Positions 24,243 through 31,531 of a stretch of DNA of 64,000 nt are shown in pieces. How positions within the stretch are numbered: the stretch's first letter is position 1; each line of letters opens with the position of its first letter. Origin of the DNA: Dyella sp. M7H15-1 (GTDB lineage Bacteria > Pseudomonadota > Gammaproteobacteria > Xanthomonadales > Rhodanobacteraceae); the NCBI RefSeq assembly GCF_004114615.1, contig NZ_CP035300.1, positions 1-64,000 on the forward strand, in the 5' to 3' direction. The notes beneath the pieces are model-generated. The model had not been told where the DNA came from and searched no databases. It saw only the letters and a list, made by a program, of their open reading frames with translations. The position numbers and the translations under genes are program-made.

Positions 24243-25403
24243 ATGTCGAATACGCTTACCAGCCTCATTCCCGACCTGTACGAGGCGATCGATGTCGTCT
24301 CGCGCGAGATGGTCGGCTTCATTCCGTCGGTGACCTTGAGTGCGACCGCAGAACGCGCGGCGCTTAATGAGCCGATTCGCGTGCCGATCACGCCGGCAGC
24401 GGCTGCCGAGGACGTCACCCCTGGCCAGCTGCCGCCCGACGATGGTGATCAAAACATCGACAACAATCAGATCATCATTACCAAGTCCCGCATGGTGCCG
24501 TTCCGCTGGACTGGTGAAGAGCAGAAGGGCGTGGACAACCAGTCGCCGAATGGCGGTTATGCGCCGATTCGTCAGAACCAGATCCAGCAAGCGATTCGCA
24601 CGCTGGTGAACGAGATCGACGCGAATGTCGGCACCCTTTTCAACACGGTGTCGCGCGCGGAAGGCACTCCTGGCACGACACCGTTTGCGACCGGCCTGAC
24701 CGACACCGCGCAACTGCGCAAGATCCTTTCCGACAACGGTGCGCCGCTGTCCGGCATGCAGTGCGTGATCGACACGACCGCCGGCGCGAATCTGCGCAGC
24801 CTGACCCAACTGACCAAGGCGAACGAAGCCGGCACGGTGGAACTGCGCGCCCAGGGCAAGCTGCTGGAGCTGCATGGATTCACCCTGCGCGAATCAGCGG
24901 GCGTTGCCGAATCGGTGGCGGCTGGCTCCGTAACCGGTGCCGTTACTGCCGCAGGTGCCAAGGGGGCGACCAGTGTCACCCTGACCCCCCCGGCCGGTGG
25001 CGCTGTGGCTCTGCTGGCCGGCGATGTCATCACGCTCGCTGGCGATCCCAACAAGTACGTCGTGGCGCAAGCCGTCAACATCGGTGCTTCCACCAACGGC
25101 ACCGTTGTGATCGGCGCACCGGGTCTGCGCGTGACTGCCGCTACCGCAGCGGTGACGGTGCTGGGTGCTTCGACCCGCAACATGGCGTTTGCGCGCTCGG
25201 CGATCGTGCTTGCCACCCGCCTGCCGGCTCTGCCGGAAGAGGGCGACATGGCGGATGACCGCACCATCATCGTCGATCCACGCAGCGGCATCGCCTTCGA
25301 GTTCGCGATGTACCGCCAGTACCGCCGTGTCCGCTACGAGGTGTCCATTGCCTACGGCTGGGCCAACATCAAGCCGGAACACTCCGCGCTCCTGCTTGGT
25401 TGA
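24243..25403 (+). CDS. Major capsid protein (P22 coat type)
   Basis: 386 residues. The P22 gp5-like pattern is clear: SLIPDLYEAIDVVSREMVGF, EPIRVPITPAAAAEDVTPGQ, MVPFRWTGEEQKGVDNQ, and a C-terminal AFARSAIVLATRLPALPEEG with a following basic, Tyr-rich stretch (FAMYRQYRRVRYEVS). It has an HK97-type fold with an inserted I-domain in that family. A P22 coat coupled to a contractile tail is a recognised but less common combination. Confidence 0.88.
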   Translation: MSNTLTSLIPDLYEAIDVVSREMVGFIPSVTLSATAERAALNEPIRVPITPAAAAEDVTPGQLPPDDGDQNIDNNQIIITKSRMVPFRWTGEEQKGVDNQSPNGGYAPIRQNQIQQAIRTLVNEIDANVGTLFNTVSRAEGTPGTTPFATGLTDTAQLRKILSDNGAPLSGMQCVIDTTAGANLRSLTQLTKANEAGTVELRAQGKLLELHGFTLRESAGVAESVAAGSVTGAVTAAGAKGATSVTLTPPAGGAVALLAGDVITLAGDPNKYVVAQAVNIGASTNGTVVIGAPGLRVTAATAAVTVLGASTRNMAFARSAIVLATRLPALPEEGDMADDRTIIVDPRSGIAFEFAMYRQYRRVRYEVSIAYGWANIKPEHSALLLG

Positions 25404-25454
25404 TCCCATCGGTTGCGGGGTCTACGGCCTCGCAACCCTATCGAGGAAATGAAC

Positions 25455-25706
25455 ATGTCCAATTCCCTGTTGGTCGCCATCGAGAAAGGCGGCCAGACGT
25501 TGCGCGTGCACATCGATGCGCTCGAACAGCATCTGCAACTTGGTTGGAAGAAGGTCGAGGCTGAGGCTGAAAAGTTGGCCGCTGAGGTCGAGACTGAGCT
25601 CGAGGAAGTCGGTGCGGATGTCGAGAAGGGCGCGCAAAACGCTGGAGCCGCGGTGAAACGCGTCGGTCGGCGCGGCAATGCTGGCTCGGCCAATCCGGAG
25701 GCGTAA
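25455..25706 (+). CDS. Coiled-coil head protein
   Basis: 83 residues from the ATG at 25455 (spacing to GAGGAA decides between two close ATGs). Almost entirely acidic helix (KKVEAEAEKLAAEVETELEE), ending basic and Gly-rich. It lies directly after the coat gene; possibly a decoration or assembly factor. Confidence 0.55.
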   Translation: MSNSLLVAIEKGGQTLRVHIDALEQHLQLGWKKVEAEAEKLAAEVETELEEVGADVEKGAQNAGAAVKRVGRRGNAGSANPEA

Positions 25707-25712
25707 TTCGCC

Positions 25713-26117
25713 ATGGCATTGACCGCTCAGCAGGTCGCCGACGTGCGGCGCTTCGCCGGCTATCCGATGCTGGGCACGGACACGCCGGCGGATGATTCCC
25801 GCGACTTCGCCTACGGCTTCGTGTCGCCTGGTATCTGGCAAACGCTCTTTCACCGGTTGAACAACCTGACGCCGGAGAACGAAAACACGCTGATCACCGT
25901 CTACCTGACGAACCTCTCCACGCTGGAGACCGCCATCGTGAACGCCGCGGCGAATCTCGATACCGCGCAGGCGTCGGTGTGGGTGCATAACCCCACCGAA
26001 GTGCATGACCGGGAACGCTTGTTCGACAGCTGGCGCCGGCGCATGTGCGCATTCATTGGCATTGCGCCAGGGCCGGTGCTTGGTGCTGGTGGCGGTGCGC
26101 GCATCGTGCGTTGCTGA
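25713..26117 (+). CDS. Head completion/connector-like protein
   Basis: 134 residues with the N-terminal phrase LTAQQVADVRRFAGYPMLG seen in small head-tail connector proteins of myophages. The rest is helical. Placed between coat and tail genes, it probably binds the portal. The family is not named with certainty. Confidence 0.6.
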   Translation: MALTAQQVADVRRFAGYPMLGTDTPADDSRDFAYGFVSPGIWQTLFHRLNNLTPENENTLITVYLTNLSTLETAIVNAAANLDTAQASVWVHNPTEVHDRERLFDSWRRRMCAFIGIAPGPVLGAGGGARIVRC

Positions 26118-26140
26118 TTTTTTCAGATTCCCAAAAAAGC

Positions 26141-26175
26141 GAAACCCCGCAGGGCAGCAACCTTGCGGGTTTCTC
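26141..26175 (+). terminator. Terminator-like hairpin
   Basis: GAAACCCCGCAGG pairs with CCTTGCGGGTTTC around a short loop; T residues follow (TTTCTCGTTTC). Confidence 0.5.
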
Positions 26176-26199
26176 GTTTCAACCCTCTGCAGACTCAAA

Positions 26200-26340
26200 A
26201 TGGATAACCAAGGCATTCAATTCGACGGCATGTTTTCGCCGTGGATGCGTTTCTGCATGGGGGTAGCCATCGTTATTGTTGCTATGGCAATGCTTTTGCT
26301 CGCATCAACGCCGCTTGTAAACGCCATCCGCTGGTGGTGA
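26200..26340 (+). CDS. 46-residue single-span membrane protein
   Basis: MDNQGIQFDGMFSPWMRF precedes a hydrophobic helix (MGVAIVIVAMAMLLLAS). It starts just beyond a terminator-like hairpin and ends three bases before the next gene. An unusual membrane protein inside the head-tail genes; function unknown. Confidence 0.55.
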   Translation: MDNQGIQFDGMFSPWMRFCMGVAIVIVAMAMLLLASTPLVNAIRWW

Positions 26341-26343
26341 TGA

Positions 26344-26991
26344 ATGGATAGCTCAACCCTACAAACCAAGCTCTACGCCGGTTATGCAGCTGCGGCGAAG
26401 CGGATCGGCCAAGCGTTCACGCAGTACCGACCTGCAGCCGGAACGGCGGCACTCGCTGCCGGCAACGTGATCGGTACGGTCCTGGCTGCATTCGACGCAG
26501 GCACCTTCAATTTCGCAAAGGGCCAGGACTACGGCAAAGCCTCCTGGGAATGTCTCGCCGACGGCCGCGTGCTGCAGCCGGGTGATTACCTGAGCGGCAA
26601 CAGCGGCACGTATTTCATCGCCGCCATGCAGCCGCTCGTGCCGATCCAGGCCGTGCAGTGCAATTGCACGGTAACGCTGTGGCGGCCACAGCAGCAGCCC
26701 GGTGTGGGCGCGCTGGGTTACGGCGGCAGCACGAAGAGCAACGAAACGGAGGTTGCCACCAGCTTCCCGGCATCGGTGCTTGCTGCAACGAAAACCGGGC
26801 ACGCTCCCAACAACCTGCCGGGTGACGTTGCCGCGGCGTGGTACACGCTACTGCTGCCGGCACTCCCGGGTGGTGCGCAACTGCTCGCCCACGATGTACT
26901 GACGAATGACCTGGGTTATCGCTACGTCCTTTTGTCGGTCGAACTCTCCACGCTGGGCTGGCGCTGCTCGATGATGCAGGCGGAAACCTGA
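26344..26991 (+). CDS. Phage head-tail joining region protein
   Basis: 215 residues with alternating strands (GTYFIAAMQPLVPIQAVQCN; GYRYVLLSVELSTLGWRCSM). It is coupled to the next gene by a TGATG overlap. The position suggests a tail terminator or head-tail adaptor, but I do not recognise the family. Confidence 0.55.
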   Translation: MDSSTLQTKLYAGYAAAAKRIGQAFTQYRPAAGTAALAAGNVIGTVLAAFDAGTFNFAKGQDYGKASWECLADGRVLQPGDYLSGNSGTYFIAAMQPLVPIQAVQCNCTVTLWRPQQQPGVGALGYGGSTKSNETEVATSFPASVLAATKTGHAPNNLPGDVAAAWYTLLLPALPGGAQLLAHDVLTNDLGYRYVLLSVELSTLGWRCSMMQAET

Positions 26992-27842
26992 TGGCCGATA
27001 TCGATGACGTCACCACGGCGCTGGAGAACGCCATCGCAGCGGTGGTGTACCCCAATGGCACCGCGCAACCGTCGGCTATCGGCGTGCCCGCGGCGATCTA
27101 CCCAGGCTGGCCCACCAGCTCACAGTTGGATGCCGATCTCCGTGTACTCGGCAGCGGCGGCAACGGCAAGATCCACATCACCATCTTCCCGCGCCCGCAC
27201 GAGAAGAACACCACGCGGTTCCCAATGCAGTACACGGAGCATAGCTACAGCCCCGCGACGTTGGCGCTCTCCATCGCTGGCCAGCAGGTGACCATCAGCG
27301 GCGGCGTCAGCACGCCGCAGAACGTGGTGCTGATCGTGAGCGGCCAGATCTATACCTATGCGGTGCAGGCGTGCGATACGCTGCCGAGCATCGCGACGGC
27401 GCTGGCGCAAAAGATCGCCGGCGCGACAGCCGCTGGCGCGGTGGTTACGCTCCCGGCCACCGCAAGGATCACCGCGGTGCGGGCTGGCGGCAGCGGCACC
27501 ATAATAGCGCTGACGAAACAACAGCAGCGCGAGTTCCAGATCACGATCTGGGCGGACACGCCGGCGCATCGAAGCGCGGCGGCTGGTGCGATCGACAGCG
27601 CGTTGTCTCCAATCATCTGGCTACAGCTGCCGGATGGCAGCTCCGGGCGCCTACGCTACGTGCAGACGCTGATCGACGACGTCAACCAAAAAGCTAGCCT
27701 CTATCGGCGCGACTTGATCTACAGCGTCGAATATAGCACTACCAACACCATCACGGCCACCCAGGTGGTTGCGGTCGAGCAAAACAACTCGCTGTCGATG
27801 CCTGATGGCACGACGGAACCGCTTTCCACGACCTACCAGTGA
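26991..27842 (+). CDS. Tail completion-like protein
   Basis: 283 residues. Starts ADIDDVTTALENAIAAVVYP and carries FQITIWADTPAHRSAAAGAI, then a segment IDSALSPIIWLQLPDG; this two-part pattern resembles tail terminator or neck proteins of myophages of the Burkholderia/Xanthomonas group. It precedes the sheath by one small gene. Function from context. Confidence 0.6.
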   Translation: MADIDDVTTALENAIAAVVYPNGTAQPSAIGVPAAIYPGWPTSSQLDADLRVLGSGGNGKIHITIFPRPHEKNTTRFPMQYTEHSYSPATLALSIAGQQVTISGGVSTPQNVVLIVSGQIYTYAVQACDTLPSIATALAQKIAGATAAGAVVTLPATARITAVRAGGSGTIIALTKQQQREFQITIWADTPAHRSAAAGAIDSALSPIIWLQLPDGSSGRLRYVQTLIDDVNQKASLYRRDLIYSVEYSTTNTITATQVVAVEQNNSLSMPDGTTEPLSTTYQ

Positions 27843-27849
27843 GGCACAC

Positions 27850-28050
27850 ATGACGCTTCTCCCCTTGATCGTTACGCAGCCCTTCGGCGACTACAAACAC
27901 GGCGACCGCATCGACGATGAAGCCGCGGTGATGGATGCGCTGGAGCATCACCCGCACTTCGTGGTGCAGGTGCCAGGCGACGTGAAGTCTCCCGCCAAGG
28001 CCAAGACGACAGATGCTAGGGCCGGCGACGCGAAGCTCGCAGCCAAATAA
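27850..28050 (+). CDS. Small phage protein before tail sheath
   Basis: 66 residues: beta-prone start (LLPLIVTQPFGDYKHGDRI), then a charged Lys/Ala-rich tail. Short proteins of this kind sit upstream of sheath genes in many myophages. Function unknown. Confidence 0.55.
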   Translation: MTLLPLIVTQPFGDYKHGDRIDDEAAVMDALEHHPHFVVQVPGDVKSPAKAKTTDARAGDAKLAAK

Positions 28051-28077
28051 ATCCGCTCGTCACCCCTCTCTACTGAA

Positions 28078-28100
28078 CCCGCCTCGTGGCGGGGTTTTTT
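28078..28100 (+). terminator. Terminator-like hairpin before sheath
   Basis: CCCGCC tcgt GGCGGG followed by six T residues; the sheath ribosome site follows within 15 bases. Confidence 0.65.
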
Positions 28101-28115
28101 ATGCCCGGAGGAAGC

Positions 28116-29669
28116 ATGTCTCAGATCGTTCAGCAGGGACAGATCAATACCACCGCGCTGGTGGTGCCGGATCTGTACGTCCAGATCATTCCGCCCGCCA
28201 TTTCTCAACTCAATGGCGTCCCGTCCAACGTGCTTGGCATCGTCGGCACCGCGCCATGGGGGCCGGTCGGCGCGCCGGTTGTGTTCGGCAACATGGCGCA
28301 GTACTGGCAGAACTTCGGCAATATCCAGAACCGCAAGTACGACATGGGCACGGCCGTTGCTGCGGCGGTGCTGCAGGGCGCCAACAACTTCCGCGGTGTC
28401 CGCGTTACGGATGGCACTGACACCGCGGCAACGGCCACGCTCAAGGACGCCACATCGGCCATTGGCCTGACGTTGACCTCGACGTACACCGGATCGCTCG
28501 CCAACGGCGACATCGTGACGATTGCCATCGGCACTCAGGCGAATAGCTGGAAGCTGGTCCTGGCACGTCCCGGCATGACGCCGGAAGTCTTCGACAACAT
28601 CGGTGGCGGCGCGAGTCCAGTGGTCGGAGCGGCACTTTGGGCCGCGCTGGCCAACGCGGTAAACCATGGCGTCGCCGGCATCCGCGGGCCGTCTGGCTTG
28701 ATGGTGGCCGCGGTCGGTCCCAGTACGGCCGCGCCGGTGGTCAGCGCCGCGACCCTTGCGGGTGGCGCCGACGGTGCTACCACGATCAACGGCACCGTGT
28801 TGCTGGGTGTCGATGGCAATACTCGCAAGGGCATGTATGCGCTGCGCAGTGCCGGGTGTGCCGTGGCAGTGCTGACCGACTGCGACGATTCGACGACGTA
28901 TGCAGCGCAGATCGCCTTCGGTCTGTCTGAAGGCATCGACATGATTGCCGTGACGCCGGCCGGCGATACGCCGGCGAATGCGGCCACCACCAAATCCACC
29001 GCCGGCATCGACGCCTACGACCTCAAGTTGCTGTTGGGCGATTGGGTGTACTGGAACGACACGGTCAATGGTCTGGTGCGCATGATTTCGCCACAGGGCT
29101 TCGTGGCCGGCCTGCTGGCCAATTTGGCACCGCAGTATTCGGCGCTCAACAAGCCGATCAGTGGCATCGTCGGCACGCAGCGCAGTTATGCCAACAACCC
29201 GTATTCGTCGGCGGAACTGCAGGTGCTGGGACAGGCCGGTGTCGATGTGATCGCGAACCCGTGCCCGGGCGGCAGCTTCTTCGGTTGCCGCTTCGGCCAC
29301 AACAGCAGCTCGAACGCGGCGATCAATGGCGACAACTACACCCGCATGACCAACTACCTTGGGGCGACCTTTGCCGCCGGCATGGGGCAGTTCGTCGGCC
29401 GCCTGCAGTCTACGCAGCAGAACGATCCGACTCGCCGCGGCGTCAACGCCACGCTGAGCAACTTCCTGCAGAACATGCAGCAGCAGGGGCAGATCGACAG
29501 CTTCAGTGTGCAGTGCGACCTCAACAACAACCCGCCGTCGCGCATTGCCGCGGGCTATCTGCAAGCCGATGTGGCCGTGAAGTACCTGTCCGTCGTCGAG
29601 AAGTTCCTCGTGAACTTGCAGGGCGGCCAGACCGTTTCGGTGACCAAGGTCTCCACGCAATACCCGTGA
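28116..29669 (+). CDS. Contractile tail sheath protein
   Basis: 517 residues; the ATG at 28116 has CGGAGGAAG upstream. Sheath features: an N-terminal domain starting VPDLYVQIIPPAISQLNGVP and LGIVGTAPWGPVGAPVVF (passage into the sheath fold), a variable middle, and a conserved C-terminal domain (NNYLGATFAAGMGQFVGRLQ-like region; AAGYLQADVAVKYLSVVEKF). It shows that the phage is a myovirus. Intact. Confidence 0.9.
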   Translation: MSQIVQQGQINTTALVVPDLYVQIIPPAISQLNGVPSNVLGIVGTAPWGPVGAPVVFGNMAQYWQNFGNIQNRKYDMGTAVAAAVLQGANNFRGVRVTDGTDTAATATLKDATSAIGLTLTSTYTGSLANGDIVTIAIGTQANSWKLVLARPGMTPEVFDNIGGGASPVVGAALWAALANAVNHGVAGIRGPSGLMVAAVGPSTAAPVVSAATLAGGADGATTINGTVLLGVDGNTRKGMYALRSAGCAVAVLTDCDDSTTYAAQIAFGLSEGIDMIAVTPAGDTPANAATTKSTAGIDAYDLKLLLGDWVYWNDTVNGLVRMISPQGFVAGLLANLAPQYSALNKPISGIVGTQRSYANNPYSSAELQVLGQAGVDVIANPCPGGSFFGCRFGHNSSSNAAINGDNYTRMTNYLGATFAAGMGQFVGRLQSTQQNDPTRRGVNATLSNFLQNMQQQGQIDSFSVQCDLNNNPPSRIAAGYLQADVAVKYLSVVEKFLVNLQGGQTVSVTKVSTQYP

Positions 29670-29676
29670 TTCGTCA

Positions 29677-29699
29677 GCCACCTTCGGGTGGCTTCTTTT
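29677..29699 (+). terminator. Terminator-like hairpin after sheath
   Basis: GCCACC ttcg GGTGGC followed by TTCTTTTTT. Confidence 0.65.
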
Positions 29700-29747
29700 T
29701 TCTCGAGCCCGGCCACGCGTCGGACATTTCGTTTTCGGAGACTCTCC

Positions 29748-30182
29748 ATGCCGGCAAACAACCGCAACACGGGCCGCGACATCACGATCGACCTCGCCAC
29801 CGCGAACGGTCCGCTTCCGTTCCCACCGACGATTCTATCGATCGACGCCAAACCCAAATACAAGACGATCGATTCCCATCCGATCAATGGCGTCCCGCAG
29901 GAGACGAACATTCCAGTCGGCTGGGAAATCGACATCGAGTTCGAGCGTGCTGGCCCGACATTCGATGCCTACGCCGCCGCGCTCGAAGCCGCTTATTTCA
30001 GTGGCCAGAACCTCCAGCCCGGCACGATCAACGAGACCATCCAGGAACCGACAGGCGGTATTTCCCAGTGGCGTTACACCAACGTCGTGGTGCGCCTCGA
30101 CGATGCCGGCTCGTTCAAGGGTGATGCCCTCGTCCACCAGAAGGTTCGCGCCTTCGCGTCCAACAAGATCCAGGTGCAGTAA
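29748..30182 (+). CDS. Tail tube protein
   Basis: 144 residues with a beta-rich build (DITIDLATANGPLPFPPTIL, EIDIEFERAGPTFDAYAAAL). Placed between sheath and tail chaperone as tube genes always are, and of the usual size. The C-terminal A of its stop codon is shared with the next start. Confidence 0.8.
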   Translation: MPANNRNTGRDITIDLATANGPLPFPPTILSIDAKPKYKTIDSHPINGVPQETNIPVGWEIDIEFERAGPTFDAYAAALEAAYFSGQNLQPGTINETIQEPTGGISQWRYTNVVVRLDDAGSFKGDALVHQKVRAFASNKIQVQ

Positions 30183-30577
30183 TGAGCAACGACAACAACG
30201 TGAAAGTGCAGGTGCTGGACAGCGCCGATGTGAAGGCCGCTGGCACCGTGGCAGCGCCGAGAGAGATCACCGTCACGGATGCGCGCGGGCGCGTGATGGG
30301 CATTCGGAAGCCGCCGTTTTTGGCTCAGTTCGATCTGATCGAAGCACTTGGCGCCGCGGCCGAAAACAAGACTTTCATGGGCATGGCATCGTTGGTGATG
30401 TGGGTGAAAAGCATCGACGGCGAGTCGGTTTCCCTGCCGACATCCAAGCTGCAAATCAGGGCGCTCCTGCAGAGGCTTGACGAAGACGGCTACACCGCGG
30501 TCGCCGAGGGGATCGAGGCGCACTTTGCAGGTGACATCAACGAAGCCGAAGCGCAGACGTCCGTAAAAAACGCCTAA
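30182..30577 (+). CDS. Tail assembly chaperone, short form
   Basis: 131 residues in frame 0. Located between tube and tape measure, the place of lambda G or Mu/P2 E-like chaperones. Near its end is the classic slippery heptamer A AAA AAC; a -1 shift there gives a longer product ending at 30762 whose extension carries RAWLVRYGVPFRLAFDWPDS and a second helical part. Both forms would coat the tape measure during tail assembly. Confidence 0.8.
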   Translation: MSNDNNVKVQVLDSADVKAAGTVAAPREITVTDARGRVMGIRKPPFLAQFDLIEALGAAAENKTFMGMASLVMWVKSIDGESVSLPTSKLQIRALLQRLDEDGYTAVAEGIEAHFAGDINEAEAQTSVKNA

Positions 30578-30762
30578 GGCACCCCGACTTTCGCCGCCGC
30601 GCATGGTTGGTGAGGTATGGGGTGCCATTTCGGCTCGCATTCGATTGGCCTGATAGCAGACCGCTGGCAGAAGCAGACATGGACGCTCTGTCAATCATGT
30701 TTGCGCAGTTCAACGGAGCGAAGTTCGATATACAGAACATGCGCTTTATCGAGGAAAAGTGA
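30565..30762 (+). CDS. Tail chaperone -1 frameshift extension
   Basis: The slippery sequence A AAA AAC (30565-30571) is followed after six bases by a perfect 8-bp stem GGCACCCC (30578-30585) / GGGGTGCC (30619-30626). Re-reading in -1 gives about 64 more residues to the TGA at 30760-30762, which overlaps the next start. The frame has no good start codon of its own early on, so frameshifting is the natural explanation. Confidence 0.8.
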   Translation, partial: KKRLRHPDFRRRAWLVRYGVPFRLAFDWPDSRPLAEADMDALSIMFAQFNGAKFDIQNMRFIEEK

Positions 30763-31262
30763 TGCGCAAATTTCACTCATTCGCAGCTTTCGCTGACCAT
30801 CTTGTCCAGCAGGCGGCTCAGGAAGTGGTTGCGCTGCACGAGGGCTTGGAGATAGTGGTGAGGCGCATCGAGCGTGACGCCAAGGATGAAATCGGCCATT
30901 ACCAGGCAGCAGCCGGGTCGTTCCCGGCATGGGAGGAACTGGCTGACAGCACCGAGTTGGAAAAGGAGCGTCTTGACTATCCGCTTGACGCACCCTTGGA
31001 GCGAACACTTGCTCTGCAGGAATCGATCGGGCGCGAAGTCGGCTCGCTGGAGGGTGTCGTGGCCAGCGATTCGGACGTGATGGTTTACCAGGAGCTAGGC
31101 ACTGAGCGCATACCGCCAAGGCCTGTCCTCGGGCCGGCGGCGCTGCGTAATGAAGATCTGATCAAGAGGGTAATCGGTGCCGCGGCAATCACCGGTGTGC
31201 TTGGTGGTGCCGCGCCGATGTTGCTGGGGGGCTACGACTTCAAGACGGAAGACAATCGCTAA
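30762..31262 (+). CDS. Virion morphogenesis-like protein
   Basis: 166 residues, ATG sharing bases with the frameshift-product stop. A helical N-terminus (FADHLVQQAAQEVVALHEGL) and the phrase VYQELGTERIPPRPVLGPAA resemble HK97 gp10/virion-morphogenesis proteins, where IPPRPFL is typical. A hydrophobic stretch (IGAAAITGVLGGAAPMLLGG) is near the end. Likely a tail-completion factor. Confidence 0.65.
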   Translation: MRKFHSFAAFADHLVQQAAQEVVALHEGLEIVVRRIERDAKDEIGHYQAAAGSFPAWEELADSTELEKERLDYPLDAPLERTLALQESIGREVGSLEGVVASDSDVMVYQELGTERIPPRPVLGPAALRNEDLIKRVIGAAAITGVLGGAAPMLLGGYDFKTEDNR

Positions 31263-31531
31263 AAAATGGAGCTGAGTATTGCCCAGGCAATTGTTCCTAC
31301 GACCGCGGCAACACCCAAGCCAACCACGACACCAAGAATGCCCCAGATCAGTGTGGTGAAAAGCAAGATGCCTTCCTCGATCCAACGAGCGAAGGCTACC
31401 AAGCGTTGCCCGAATGATGGGCGTTGTTCCCACCGAACCACTTCATCGGGCCGCATCACCGGGTACTGAAAGGCCGATGACCGATCCGCCAACCATTCCC
31501 GAAAACGAATCCACCACGGAACTCTCGCCAT
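31259..31531 (-). CDS. Antisense single-pass membrane protein
   Basis: 90 residues on the strand opposite the tail genes: an aromatic, basic N-terminal half (WWIRFREWLADRSSAFQYPV) and a long hydrophobic segment (LLFTTLIWGILGVVVGLGVA). Its ATG (31529-31531) overlaps the tape-measure ATG (31530-31532) in the palindrome CATG, so the genes start back to back. It may be a lysogen-expressed gene such as a superinfection-exclusion protein, but that is conjecture. Confidence 0.55.
   Translation of the reverse strand: MARVPWWIRFREWLADRSSAFQYPVMRPDEVVRWEQRPSFGQRLVAFARWIEEGILLFTTLIWGILGVVVGLGVAAVVGTIAWAILSSIF

Noticed and set aside
27948-29681. 577-codon open frame on the minus strand
   Set aside because: Exact antisense of the tail sheath gene; rich in Arg, His and Val, as expected for a shadow of GC-rich coding DNA.
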